A stretch of 46,370 nucleotides of DNA from positions 1 to 46,370 of the forward strand of contig JAFSTA010000116.1 of assembly GCA_017450695.1 (NCBI GenBank), read 5' to 3'. The translations under genes and the position numbers were made by a program. Every line of letters begins with the position of its first letter. Position 1 is the first letter of the stretch. The notes under the pieces are model-generated. The model worked only from the letters and a program-made list of their open reading frames with translations. It was not told the origin of the DNA and made no database searches. Positions 17,201-25,509 of the stretch are shown here, one piece after another. The stretch is from Kiritimatiellia bacterium (lineage in GTDB: Bacteria; Verrucomicrobiota; Kiritimatiellia; RFP12; UBA1067).

Positions 17201-18296
17201 CATAGTTGAGGTCGAACTGCGCCGGCGATTTCACCGTGACCGTGCCGCTCGATCCGAAGACGTTGGCCGTCTTCACGTTGACCTTGAAGACGCCGCCGGT
17301 GACGGTAATCGGAACCGTGGCGGCGATCGTGCCGCCGCTCCACGTGAACTTGCCGGGGCCGTCCTTGACGAACCTGATCCCGCCTCCGATGGAGTAGCCG
17401 GTGTTGAAGGACTCGACACCTGCCGGAACCGTCACGCGCAGCTCGCCGGGGTTCGACATCTCGTCGGTGAAGAGAGGCTCCGCGGCATTGAGCTCCAGTC
17501 GCAAGCTGCCGTTCATCCGCAGCGAGTGACCGTCGAGATGGACGCGCGCGCCCGGCGCGAGAAGAACCGTCGCATCCGTCCAGTCCTCGTCTGCGGTGAG
17601 ACGGTATTCTCCCGTAATCGAAAGGTCGGGCTGCGGCAAGTATTCGAGTGAGCAGGAGCCGATCAGCGCCGTCCGGTCGGTGGTCTGGTCCGCCTTGCCG
17701 TAGATGCGGAAGGAATAGGGCTGCCCCCCTTCGAGCGGCAGATACCAAATCCGATTCTGATATGTCCAATAGTTCTTGGAAAACGCCACGGTCGCGAACT
17801 CGTTTGTCACGTGCCCGTACGCGATGCTGAATCCGATCATTCCGGGATTGCCGTATGTCCCATTCCCTGTACTGCGCGTCGCGTACCGGCAGGTGAATGC
17901 GTAGAGGCCGCTTTTCTCCGGCGTCACCGTCTGCTCGATCCACGACTGCCCGTTGGTGAATCCGTCTTGCATCTGGATGAAGGCACGGTAGTTGTCCGTT
18001 CCCGGAAGGACCGGCAGCCACGTGTTCGTGTCGCTTTTCGCCGCCACGCCCGCGTTTCCGCCGCCCGTCCAACCGGTCAGCGTCACCCGTTCATCCTTGA
18101 ACCATCCCCACCTGCCATTGTTGCTTGTGTTAGGAACAGAGGCGTCCTCAAATTCGGGGTTGACGAACAGGTTTGGGTAGCCGAGAAATCCGACGCCCTC
18201 GGCGCTCGCGGAAAACGCGACGGCCATGCTGGCAATCGCAATCCCGGCAATCCATGTATTACATGTATGCGTATGCAGGGGGGGGTAATACCTCAT
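14274..18296 (-). CDS. Large secreted autotransporter-type beta-repeat protein
   Basis: 1,340 residues. The start at 18296 follows GAAGGAGAATCCGTC. A signal peptide covers about residues 1-32. Residues 35-215 look like a carbohydrate-binding jelly roll (NLFVNPEFEDASVPN, GWIEQTVTPEKSGLYAFTCRY-type). The rest is glycine- and threonine-rich beta-helix sequence with two long internal copies about 570 residues apart: GKFTWSGGT..PITVTGGVFKV, FDxNYG, GPDGSGAxVNT, MTGDATIGG.SRIDFRG, GYTLTIKN, VENxGTIRxTGG and DFTGFTGTI. These resemble autotransporter-associated beta-strand repeats. There is no C-terminal barrel, PEP-CTERM or LPXTG sorting signal. It lies 32 nt behind the nucleoside hydrolase gene and is probably in its operon. 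Adhesion or surface-layer function is inferred. Confidence 0.8.
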   Translation of the reverse strand: MRYYPPLHTHTCNTWIAGIAIASMAVAFSASAEGVGFLGYPNLFVNPEFEDASVPNTSNNGRWGWFKDERVTLTGWTGGGNAGVAAKSDTNTWLPVLPGTDNYRAFIQMQDGFTNGQSWIEQTVTPEKSGLYAFTCRYATRSTGNGTYGNPGMIGFSIAYGHVTNEFATVAFSKNYWTYQNRIWYLPLEGGQPYSFRIYGKADQTTDRTALIGSCSLEYLPQPDLSITGEYRLTADEDWTDATVLLAPGARVHLDGHSLRMNGSLRLELNAAEPLFTDEMSNPGELRVTVPAGVESFNTGYSIGGGIRFVKDGPGKFTWSGGTIAATVPITVTGGVFKVNVKTANVFGSSGTVTVKSPAQFDLNYGSGNNAPTFNRTFYFEGEGPDGSGALVNTATDGKSGSHFNKAYMTGDATIGGTSRIDFRGNNRLLEGTGYTLTIKNRDMVAFCAGSAYLYCANVIATDGGVFQPCNDGGLVNISGSIYLVNGGVLASWAPSNANTYQYTNSVIVGAGGGTIRSDNNYFKCNQPVTVTAGQTLTIGARGTWYGVVTNETGASIVLTANNTEFRNTEKLVNRGLVEQRAGELRFGHNSNAAVSCRVENDGTIRTTGGKFFFNAASVAVGSGVFDLGGGSDVAGDLSGFTGTIRISGGWAKLTSLAGFGGTLILADGVISNSLADAACPVVFDLSGKTGPFTIPESWLTLPANKAVTIDLRGRTLKWGEQIVAWETGNRPALAFSSTTYPFVEKADGLYLGDGDVSDVATATWTDAKGNGEFADPGNWTCRDSLDNPVATFPTPATAITLGADVPFGGWTAFDPSVQTGAIDLNGHRLILYPTNASAAAFSVTDTSANTAQPGELHFTLGKGVNFSKTADLGITGNLSLVVDGEGKFTWSGGTLAATIPITVTGGVFKVGVTNEHVLGTSGTVTIKGSGQFDINYGTHMKSSPIRERTFYIEGAGPDGSGAIVNTSSGRQAGYHLNKVIMTGDATIGGPSRIDFRGGNYGIEGAGYTLTIKNTGMLAFCGSSTYLRCDNVIAVDGGYFQPCYGCTLNISGAVTLVNGGLFANWADSGKTQEFNFPVFVGAGGGIFKSDARWYKMKKPVVVESGSTLACTTETPWYTAPVTNQANASLYIGGDFFAAGGIFANDGFVEHTGGKLYFGSRDDTTHPCRVENNGTIRATGGNFYFKSESSAFGAGTFEMAGGTPSLAGDFTGFTGTILLKGGTTSFGKPDTFSGTLVLRDGAFASGTSLAGFPGTATISLKDRDLPFDVDGKNWFTFAPGKEVLVDTGLRTFEKGDQLLSWTTPPANHVRFILTNGQSNGVLCTDATGLYFRTNGFVISIR

Positions 18297-18328
18297 GACG
18301 GATTCTCCTTCTTCGCTTGCTGCCGGAA

Positions 18329-19462
18329 TCAGTTCTTGCCGTTCTTCGGCTTGCGGGTCATCAGTTCATCAATGACGCGGGCGACCTCCGCCTTGGGCAT
18401 ACGCTGCGTGATGCGCAGGTGCGGGCCGTTCTCGGCGTCCGGCGCCCATTCGTTCGATCCGTCCTTGCCGGTCATGCGGTAGGTGCCGCGTTCGGCGTTG
18501 AAGTACGGCTCCACGCCGCGCACGGCGAGCAGGACGGCCGTCTCGTCCCACGCGGAACGCCCGCCCATACCGAAGCCGCTCCGGAGGCACTTGGCGGAAT
18601 TACGGCGCACTTCGTCGCGTGAGGGGATGTTGCCGGCGAAGACATCCTTCACCGGGCTGCGCTCCACCTTCATTTCCGCGACGGCGCGCCCCGCAAAGCA
18701 GTCGTGCCCGTAACGCCAATCGGAGAACTGGATGGGCGTGGGCCAATTCTCGAACGCGATGCGCGAGGATTCGGCATCCCACATCGAGTTGTATTCCTTG
18801 CCGGAAGGGTACTGGCACGCCATCGCGACCCAACGCTTCACCTTCTTCGCCACGAGCGCCTTTCCGTCGAGCGGCGAGATGGTGTCCGGCTTCGTTTCGA
18901 GAAGGCGGCGCATATTGGTGATGAAGCCGACGGAGCAGATTACGACGCTGTTGTCCGGCTGCGCGGCGAGAACGCGGCGATAGACCTCGTTCGCGTCCGG
19001 CGCGTCATCGGAGTCCTTGTAGCGATACCAGCCGGGATAGTCCGCGAGCAGCTTGCGGTATTTGTAGTGACCGCCGATCTGGTTCGTCCTCTCCGTAAGC
19101 GGGAGGGCGGGATCGATCTTCGACTTGGAACCGGGGCGCGGACCGATGACGCCCATCCCCTTCGGTGCGCCGACGGGGAGATCCGGACGCCCGTAGTAAT
19201 GGTTGATCACCTCAACCGCGCCGACGGAGGCGTTGCCGCGCGTGGAACTGATCGTCGCGAGGATCTCGCACTCGCCCGCGTCCGCCAGCGCGTGAAGACA
19301 GGCGAGCGCGCCCACGTCATCGAAGTCTGACAGCATATCCGTATCGAAAATCACCTTCACGGGCGCGGCGGCCGCGCCGTTTCCGTCAGCGGCTGCCAGG
19401 GATGGACCAACCGTCGCAAACAACATCGCGAACAGGCAGAAGGGAATCATTGCGTTTCTCAT
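18329..19462 (-). CDS. Secreted nucleoside hydrolase family protein
   Basis: 377 residues; AGGAG 9 nt before ATG 19462; signal peptide MRNAMIPFCLFAMLFATVGPSLA. The mature N-terminus VIFDTDMLSDFDDVGAL is the inosine-uridine hydrolase Ca2+/ribose motif (DxDxxxDFDD). ICSVGFITNMRRLL matches the conserved central SxGPLTN-like segment, and DETAVLLAVRG the C-terminal Asp motif. Cytosolic family members cut the N-glycosidic bond of nucleosides to give ribose and base. This exported version would act outside the cytoplasm and could also take another N-glycoside. It is first in an operon with the 1,340-residue protein. Confidence 0.87.
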   Translation of the reverse strand: MRNAMIPFCLFAMLFATVGPSLAAADGNGAAAAPVKVIFDTDMLSDFDDVGALACLHALADAGECEILATISSTRGNASVGAVEVINHYYGRPDLPVGAPKGMGVIGPRPGSKSKIDPALPLTERTNQIGGHYKYRKLLADYPGWYRYKDSDDAPDANEVYRRVLAAQPDNSVVICSVGFITNMRRLLETKPDTISPLDGKALVAKKVKRWVAMACQYPSGKEYNSMWDAESSRIAFENWPTPIQFSDWRYGHDCFAGRAVAEMKVERSPVKDVFAGNIPSRDEVRRNSAKCLRSGFGMGGRSAWDETAVLLAVRGVEPYFNAERGTYRMTGKDGSNEWAPDAENGPHLRITQRMPKAEVARVIDELMTRKPKNGKN

Positions 19463-19525
19463 TGTCTTGAACTCCTAAGGTAAAAAAACCGCATCTAGGA
19501 CACCTTGTCCTCCAAAGATGAAAAG

Positions 19526-19554
19526 AGAATAGCAATTTTCAGAAAAACCGTCAA
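19526..19554 (-). promoter_or_regulatory. Promoter of the nucleoside hydrolase operon
   Basis: On the minus strand TTGACG (19554-19549), 17 bp, TATTCT (19531-19526), with TTGC before the -10. The leader contains the small palindrome AGGACA-CCT-TGTCCT (19497-19511), a possible operator or hairpin. Confidence 0.72.
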
Positions 19555-19564
19555 GCCATGAAGC

Positions 19565-20400
19565 TTGAAAAGCTGAGAAGCTGAGAGGCTGAGAAGCGGA
19601 GAAGCTGAGAAGCGGAGAAGTGGCGGCTGCGCCGCCTAAGTGATCTTGCGGATCTAAGGGCTTATCAGGTAGCCGGGTAAACGGGTCAAACCGGATTAAC
19701 CGGGTAATCAGTGCGGTCGCTGCGCGAGGCAATCCTGCGGTGGGACGCGCCCCGTCGCGTTCGCTTACGTAACGACGGCACCCTCGCCGTCGGTTTCGGT
19801 CGCGACGGAGCGCGACCCTCCCCATTCGGGCAACGAGGACGTTGCCCCTCCCGCTCGCCGCAAAAGCGACAGGAGTGTCGCTTCCCCGAATGTCCCGTAC
19901 AGAACTGCGGCGTACCAAATGCCGACAATGCCACAAATCAACGTTCCTTTCGTTGCCGGGAGTTTGGGAGGCTTGGAGAACAGCGTCACCTATCTCCGAA
20001 ACTCCGAGACTCCCCGTAACGAAAGTAATTTCCAATTTCCGCATGGCCCAAGCGGACCCCGCATGTCGCCTGTCGCTTGTCCGCCACGCAGATAGGGAGG
20101 GACGCGATTCATCGCGTCCGCACGACGTGAAGCGACAGGAGTGTCACTTTCCCGATTGCCACCGCCCGCTCTCACGCGAGGCAATCCTGCGGTGGGAGAC
20201 GCGCCCCGTCGCGTCCGCTTGCGTAACGACGGCGCCCTCGCCGTCGGTTTCGGTCGCGACGGGGCGCGACCCTCCCCATTCGGGCAACGAGGACGTTGCC
20301 CCTCCCGCTCGCCGCAAAAGCGACAGGAGTGTCGCTTCCCCGATTGCCACCGCCCTTGCGGGCTAAGTGCCCTTCGTGCTACGTGTCGCTTCGCTCCTAA
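19565..20400. repeat. Hairpin mosaic with a 166-170-bp direct repeat
   Basis: No gene is seen. After tandem GCTGAGAAG boxes, two near-identical composites occur at 19724-19889 and 20174-20343. Both run GCGAGGCAATCCTGCGGTGG, GCGCCCCGTCGCG, ACGACGGC..CCTCGCCGTC, GGTTTCGGTCGCGACGG, GGCAACGAGGACGTTGCC, GCAAAAGCGACAGGAGTGTC. Between them are an imperfect inverted repeat (GGGAGTTTGGGAGGCTTGG, 19958; CTCCGAAACTCCGAGACTCC, 19996) and GCATGTCGCCTGTCGCTTG. Confidence 0.85.
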
Positions 20401-20420
20401 ATGCCGCTGCGCGGCTAAGT

Positions 20421-20545
20421 CACTTAGGACCGAAGGTCCACTTACCGACTTAGGGCGTAGTCCACTTAGGACCGAAGGTCCACTTACCGACTTAGGGCGT
20501 AGCCCACTTAGGACCGAAGGTCCATTTAGCGGCGCCAGCCGCAGG
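20421..20545. repeat. 42-bp tandem repeat with CTTAG boxes
   Basis: Three units start at 20421, 20463 and 20505. Each reads CACTTAG, the hairpin GGACC-GAA-GGTCC, CACTTACCGACTTAGGGCGTAG. The third ends in a TTTAGC-GGCGCCAGCCGC box at the stop codon of the next gene. The design (box, hairpin, box) parallels the TTTAAA array at 9687. Confidence 0.88.
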
Positions 20546-20547
20546 GG

Positions 20548-22275
20548 CTACCCCACCACCAGTTCGACGCGACGGACACGGAAGCAGGAGCGCGGGCAGC
20601 GGTAGTTGAAGATCAGGTCGCAACTTTTCGGGAACTCCCCGTTCTTCGGCGGCGTAAACGGGAAGATGTAGCGCAGGGTTCCCGGTTTTCCCGGTACCGT
20701 CTGCACCTGGTGGAGGTCGCGCCCGCCTCGGGCGCGGAGGGAGACGCGCCAGGCGCACCATTCGCCATCCGGCTGGTCGCTGTCGAGATCGACGAGCAAC
20801 TGGTGACGCTTGCCCGGTTCGACTTTCGCGAAGACGCCGTCCGTAAGCCAGAAGGTGCCTTGTCCGCTCGGCGGCGCAAAGCTGCCGTCCATCGCCTGTT
20901 CCACCGGCTTCCCATACTCGGTGAAGCGCATCGTGTCCATCGGGTTCTCGCAGAGCCAGAGCGACTTCAGTGGTTCGTGGGCGGGAGTGAACTCGGTAAA
21001 GACGGGTTGGGTCTCGCGGTAGAAGAAATCGACCGGCGCCACGGAGACGCGGCAGGTCTCCCCCGGCGTGAAGAAACCGGTCGCCAGCTTGTGGCGCGAG
21101 TATCCGGTACGTTCCTTCTTCGTCTTCCAGAACTCGGTGAAGATGTCATCCTGCGAGATGGTTTTCCAGATGCCATCGGCACACTTGCGCTGGCAGCGGA
21201 TACGGTACATGAAAGCGTCCGTTCCGGTCATCTTCTCCGGAATGACAACCTCATAGCCCGTGACGGGCGAACCGGCGGGCTTGACGTCGATCTTCACGCC
21301 GTCGGCAAAGTACGGCTGTTTTTGGCGTTTCGCCGCCGCACACGGACAGTAGGGCGCGTTCGACGCGACGAACGGGAGCGGCACGACCCACGGAGGCCCG
21401 AACTCGGAGCCGTCGCGCACGTCATAGCGGTACACCACGAGGCGGTCCGCGAAAACGTCCAGCAACAGGGCGCCGTAGTTCGGCTTGGCCTGCGGCGGCG
21501 GCGTCGATCCGGGAGCGAACCCGCCCCAGGTCTGGAGGCAGCCCGCGTTGATGGCGGTGAACTGTCCCTGCCAGATCTGGCGCTCGCAGAGGAGCGTGCC
21601 GTGGACATGACCGGAGAGCGAGACGACCTGCGGGAAACGGTTCAGAATCCGCCGACAGTTCTCGCTGCCCCATTGGCGACTGTGGAAGGTGGTACCGGCG
21701 GGCGGCAGGTGGTCGCAGATGAAAACCGGCTTGCCGGGATTCGCCGCGCAGACGCGCGCAACCGTCTTCGCATAGTCATCCCAAGTGGGAAATCCCTTCG
21801 TGCCGACGCTCTGCGTGGAGACGATGAAAGGCAGTCCCTTCCACACGAAGTCGCAGAACGGCGGGTTGGGCGCCTGCAGTTCCTTGCGCACGTTCTCGAA
21901 CGCGGCGACGGGATCGGTCTTTCCGCCGGTGTACGGCTGGTGGTTGACCAGATCGTGCCAGGCATAGACGAAAATCTCGCGCGGACGGGAAGCCGCGTCG
22001 GGAAAGACGGTGTTGACCGTCTGGCGATAAAAACGGTACCCCTCCGGATAATGGTTGTCGGCGATGTCGCCGCAGTTGATGACCATCTCCGCGCCCTTCG
22101 CCTTGAACAGCTCCAGCGCGGCCTTGACGCGATCGCAACTCTCCAACGTCCGCAACACATGCGTGTCGGTAATCACCCCGATACGCGCAATGCGCCCGCT
22201 CTCCGGAATGCCCAGCGAAGGCAACGCGCCCGCCGCCAGCATCCCGCCCAAAAAACTTCTCCGTTTCAGTTCCAT
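20548..22275 (-). CDS. Tat-exported calcineurin-like metallophosphoesterase
   Basis: 575 residues; AAAGGAAAC before ATG 22275. MELKRRSFLGGMLAAGALPS is a twin-arginine signal. The phosphoesterase domain shows GVITDTHVLR (motif I), INCGDIADNH (II), ICDHLPPAG and LSGHVHGTLL (metal-binding His motifs). The usual GNHD motif is not present as such; YAWHDL stands near where it is expected, so one ligand position is atypical. The C-terminal 300 residues are beta-rich (fibronectin- or carbohydrate-binding-like) and may bind substrate. The substrate is unknown. Upstream lies a repeat array starting about 27 bp before the ATG, so promoter and leader probably lie within or beyond it. Confidence 0.82.
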   Translation of the reverse strand: MELKRRSFLGGMLAAGALPSLGIPESGRIARIGVITDTHVLRTLESCDRVKAALELFKAKGAEMVINCGDIADNHYPEGYRFYRQTVNTVFPDAASRPREIFVYAWHDLVNHQPYTGGKTDPVAAFENVRKELQAPNPPFCDFVWKGLPFIVSTQSVGTKGFPTWDDYAKTVARVCAANPGKPVFICDHLPPAGTTFHSRQWGSENCRRILNRFPQVVSLSGHVHGTLLCERQIWQGQFTAINAGCLQTWGGFAPGSTPPPQAKPNYGALLLDVFADRLVVYRYDVRDGSEFGPPWVVPLPFVASNAPYCPCAAAKRQKQPYFADGVKIDVKPAGSPVTGYEVVIPEKMTGTDAFMYRIRCQRKCADGIWKTISQDDIFTEFWKTKKERTGYSRHKLATGFFTPGETCRVSVAPVDFFYRETQPVFTEFTPAHEPLKSLWLCENPMDTMRFTEYGKPVEQAMDGSFAPPSGQGTFWLTDGVFAKVEPGKRHQLLVDLDSDQPDGEWCAWRVSLRARGGRDLHQVQTVPGKPGTLRYIFPFTPPKNGEFPKSCDLIFNYRCPRSCFRVRRVELVVG

Positions 22276-22295
22276 CGTTCGTTTCCTTTCCGGGG

Positions 22296-22510
22296 GTGGG
22301 GGCAGTGCCCCACCCCTACGAGATAACAGGGCAGTGCCCCACCCCTACGAGATAACAGGGCAGTGCCCCACCCCTACGAGACAGCAGGGGCAGTGCCCCA
22401 CGCCTACGAGACAGCAGGGGCAGTACCCACGCCCCCGCGAGACAACAGGGGCAGTGCCACACCCCTGCGAGATCTGGTCGCCGGGGGCAGTGCCACACCC
22501 AACTACTGCC
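22296..22510. repeat. 29-36-bp GGGGCAGTGCCCC tandem array
   Basis: Seven units start at 22302, 22331, 22360, 22390, 22420, 22451 and 22487 (periods 29, 29, 30, 30, 31 and 36). The core GGCAGTGCCCC-ACCCCTACGAGA contains a small palindrome (GGGGCA/TGCCCC). Copies drift progressively from left to right. It fills the gap between the LamG-like gene's stop and the phosphoesterase gene's ribosome site. Confidence 0.92.
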
Positions 22511-22536
22511 TACAGCCCTCCCTACGCTTACCCGGC

Positions 22537-25359
22537 TCACCGGATAAACAGCATCGTTCCGTAGTGGACAACCACCCGGTTGCCGACAGGACCGATCGCG
22601 CTGAAGGGCTTGTTCGAATAGTAGATCTCGTTGTGGCGGGTGTCCCAAAGCGCGGGCAAAGTATTGTCGAGCAACACGGGACGGAAGTCACGCACGAGAT
22701 ACCCGTCCTGCCAGATCCTCATCCAGTAGAGTCTCGCCTTGCAGAAATACTGCGCGGTTCCGGCCTTGTTGTCGGCGAAGATGTAGAGGTTGCATCCCGC
22801 GTTCACGCCGTCCGTCGCGGTACGGTTCACAATGGTTACGCCGTTCGTCGTGATGACCTGTGAACCGTTGTCGAGGGAGGTGTAAACATGGTACTTGTGG
22901 TTCGCCTCGGCAAAAACACAGTTGGCGCTGCCTCCGTTAACCCCCGCAGCCGGATTGCGCGCATCGGGATACACGAAACCGTTATAACCGAAAGACAAGG
23001 CGTTCTTCGCCACGTGCCACATCAGGAACCGGCGGTTGCCGCTGGTGCGGGCGCCGAGAAACTCCCAGTCGTCACCGGAAACGAACGGCTTCCACTCCAT
23101 CTCGAACTCGGCGGCCGTACCATCGCGCCCGATCACGCCGGTGTCGATGTACTGTGTTCCGTCGGTATCCACCCAGTCCAGATAAAACTCCGGTTTCTCC
23201 TCGCCACTCGGCTGGTATTCCCCGACGTTGCCGGCTGCGGGAATGGGCGGAACGGGGCTGTAGAGGGCGCGGGTTTCCGTGTCGTAGAGCATCGCCCAAC
23301 CGTCCTTGACGCAAGGCTTGAAGTCGCGCACGAGGACACCGTCCTGCCAAATCTTCAGCCCGTAGCAACGCGCGTAGGCGTGATAGCGGGAGGGCGACGC
23401 GGTACCCCGGTTGCAGGCGAAGAGATAGAGGCTGTTGTCCGAATCGACCGATGTCTCGGCGGTAGCTCCAACAATGCGTTTTCCGTTGATATCAACGGTC
23501 TGGGAACCGGCGGCATAGGAAACGTCGAAGGCGTACCTCGTGTCCGTCGCCATTGCGAATCTGCTCGTTGTCACCTGTTCTACCAGATTGGTGGTGACGA
23601 CGCCGGTTTCGGGATCTGTCTCCTCCTGCTCCACGAGGTTGGTCGTGTAGAGATTCGGGTAGATCCCCTGGTCGCCGTATCCGGACCAGAAATTTTTGTC
23701 TCTCTCGTGGAACGGGTAAAAACGCTTCGCGGCGGTATCCCCGCTCGTAGCGGCGAGATAGGAGCGTTCGTCCCGTTTGATCTTGTATTCCAGATAGTCA
23801 TTCTCTTCCTTGTTCGTCCGCAGTTGTGTCCACTGCATCTCGCCCGCCACGCGTGTCCCGGCACGGGCGCGGACACCGGTATCCAGATGATTGATGCCAT
23901 TCGCCTGAATGTACTCGACGAAGTAGAAGCCTTTTTCCGCCGGATCCGGCGCCATCTCGCCCTCGATCAGGTTCTGCTGCGAATAGAAGATGGTCTGGGA
24001 GACCTCGTCATAGAGGGCGGCCTCACCGTTTTTCGCACAGGGGCGGAAATCGCGCACAAGGCTCTCCGTCCCGGTTCCGGGATCCGTCTGCCAGATCTTC
24101 AACGAGTAGAGACGGACGCGGCTCTTGTTCTCCACGGATCCACCGCGGTTGTTGGCGAAGAGATAGAGGTTCCGCCCCGTGTCATAAGAAGTGGCGACTG
24201 TGCCGTTCCATACCGTCTCGCCGTTCACGACGACCGTCTGGCTACCGGCGCGCAGGTCGCTCTCCACGAGATAGCGCGTCCCGACTTCATACTTGTGCGA
24301 GGCGTTCTCGCTGAATGTGCCGTATCCCACACCCATGCCGGACTTCCAGGAGTGGATCAGCAGGATGCGGTCATTGCCGTTGTAGGTGCCGCGCACGTCC
24401 AGAAGCCCGTAGTCACCGCCGAGTGCCAGCCACTCGAAATCCGCCTCTGCACGCGTACCCGAACGCCCGATCACGCCGGTGTCGATGTAGGTGTCGCCAT
24501 ACGTGACAAGACTGTCGAGGAAACAGTCCGGTTCGTCATTGGGGACGAGAAGATCGGTTTCTGTGATGGAGTAGAAAATGGTTTCGGAAACGGCGTCGTA
24601 AAGTCCGGCGCGCCCGTTCTTCAGACAGGGCTTGAAGTCGCGCACCAGTTGGCGGTTGCCGTTCTCGTCATCCTGCCAGAGCTTCATCGCATAACAGCGC
24701 GCTTTCGCCTTGTAGTACGGAGTGCCCCCGATGTTGCAGGCGAAGAGGTAGAGGTTCGTGCGGGTGTCCAGAAGGTCAAAAACCGATTGGTGTTGGCCCC
24801 ATTTCAGGTCTTCGCCATCGACAATGTAGGTTGCTTTACAGATGATGTTCGTCGTCTCGGTTGTCTGCGTCTCCTCCACCTCGTTGGTCACCCCCGGAGT
24901 CTCCGGATCCTCCACGAGATTCGTCACGACGCTCTCCGTCACCACGATGTTGGTGGCGAGGGAGTAATCCGTCTCCACATTGTACTTGCGTCCGGTTTCC
25001 CAGTAGTAATAGCGATTCCCCCCGTCTTTGTAGCTTGTCCAGTGGTACGTGCCGTAGCCAAGGCTGATATTGCCGTCTCCGGAAGAATGCGCGAAGAAGA
25101 CACGGCTCTCCGTACTCAGGCTCTCGCGCGCGTCGAGGATCGACATATCGGCAAGCGCCGTCCATTCGATCTGCGCCTCCATCTTCGTCCCGTACCGGCC
25201 TCGCACGCCGACATCCACCGCCTGTTCACCCGTCGCCTCAACATACCGCACGAGACGGTCCGGCGTCTCCGCGCGGAGCGAAACCGTCCATCCCGCCAAG
25301 GCCGCCAAGGCCAACCCGCACACCAAACTCATGAAACCATTTGCCTTACGTGTCTTCAT
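22537..25359 (-). CDS. Secreted protein with four LamG-like domains, copy A
   Basis: 940 residues from ATG 25359, with AGGAGCG about 6 nt upstream. Signal peptide MKTRKANGFMSLVCGLALAALAGW. Four domains of roughly 200-240 residues follow (starting near 33, 270, 485 and 725). Each opens with [FV]xYVxAxGxxYxDTGVxxRxGT and closes with LYLFAxNxGG..(Y/F)xxKARxYxxKIWQD..LVRDFxPCxKNGxAxLYD.....(I/F)YS. This is the concanavalin-like LamG fold common in gut bacteria and probably binds glycans. Domains 1 and 3 carry Thr/Asn/Val/Glu-rich insertions (VTESVVTNLVEDPET; TTNLVEQEETDPETG). No cell-wall anchor is seen. It is a paralogue of 26055-28886, with near-identical signal peptide and promoter. Confidence 0.83.
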   Translation of the reverse strand: MKTRKANGFMSLVCGLALAALAGWTVSLRAETPDRLVRYVEATGEQAVDVGVRGRYGTKMEAQIEWTALADMSILDARESLSTESRVFFAHSSGDGNISLGYGTYHWTSYKDGGNRYYYWETGRKYNVETDYSLATNIVVTESVVTNLVEDPETPGVTNEVEETQTTETTNIICKATYIVDGEDLKWGQHQSVFDLLDTRTNLYLFACNIGGTPYYKAKARCYAMKLWQDDENGNRQLVRDFKPCLKNGRAGLYDAVSETIFYSITETDLLVPNDEPDCFLDSLVTYGDTYIDTGVIGRSGTRAEADFEWLALGGDYGLLDVRGTYNGNDRILLIHSWKSGMGVGYGTFSENASHKYEVGTRYLVESDLRAGSQTVVVNGETVWNGTVATSYDTGRNLYLFANNRGGSVENKSRVRLYSLKIWQTDPGTGTESLVRDFRPCAKNGEAALYDEVSQTIFYSQQNLIEGEMAPDPAEKGFYFVEYIQANGINHLDTGVRARAGTRVAGEMQWTQLRTNKEENDYLEYKIKRDERSYLAATSGDTAAKRFYPFHERDKNFWSGYGDQGIYPNLYTTNLVEQEETDPETGVVTTNLVEQVTTSRFAMATDTRYAFDVSYAAGSQTVDINGKRIVGATAETSVDSDNSLYLFACNRGTASPSRYHAYARCYGLKIWQDGVLVRDFKPCVKDGWAMLYDTETRALYSPVPPIPAAGNVGEYQPSGEEKPEFYLDWVDTDGTQYIDTGVIGRDGTAAEFEMEWKPFVSGDDWEFLGARTSGNRRFLMWHVAKNALSFGYNGFVYPDARNPAAGVNGGSANCVFAEANHKYHVYTSLDNGSQVITTNGVTIVNRTATDGVNAGCNLYIFADNKAGTAQYFCKARLYWMRIWQDGYLVRDFRPVLLDNTLPALWDTRHNEIYYSNKPFSAIGPVGNRVVVHYGTMLFIR

Positions 25360-25403
25360 CCTGAACGCTCCTGTTTCTCCACATGAATCATTCGATGGAA
25401 ACC

Positions 25404-25431
25404 AGTATAACACCCACCATCCTCTTGTCAA
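25404..25431 (-). promoter_or_regulatory. Promoter of LamG-like copy A
   Basis: On the minus strand TTGACA (25431-25426), 16 bp, TATACT (25409-25404). The whole block, including spacer and leader, is nearly identical to that of copy B (28931-28958). Confidence 0.8.
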
Positions 25432-25509
25432 TCAAATTGAGCGATTCGCCCGAATTGGGCGATTCGCCCGCCGGGTGGGGAAGAAGGGATAGAAGGGATG
25501 AGCCGCCGA

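Noticed and set aside
15369-17651. Long plus-strand open frame of 760 codons
   Set aside because: Antisense shadow of the 1,340-residue repeat protein; Arg/Val/Glu-rich, without a recognisable domain or ribosome site.
22296-22510. CRISPR array
   Set aside because: Units are contiguous with no unique spacers, periods drift, and no cas gene is present.
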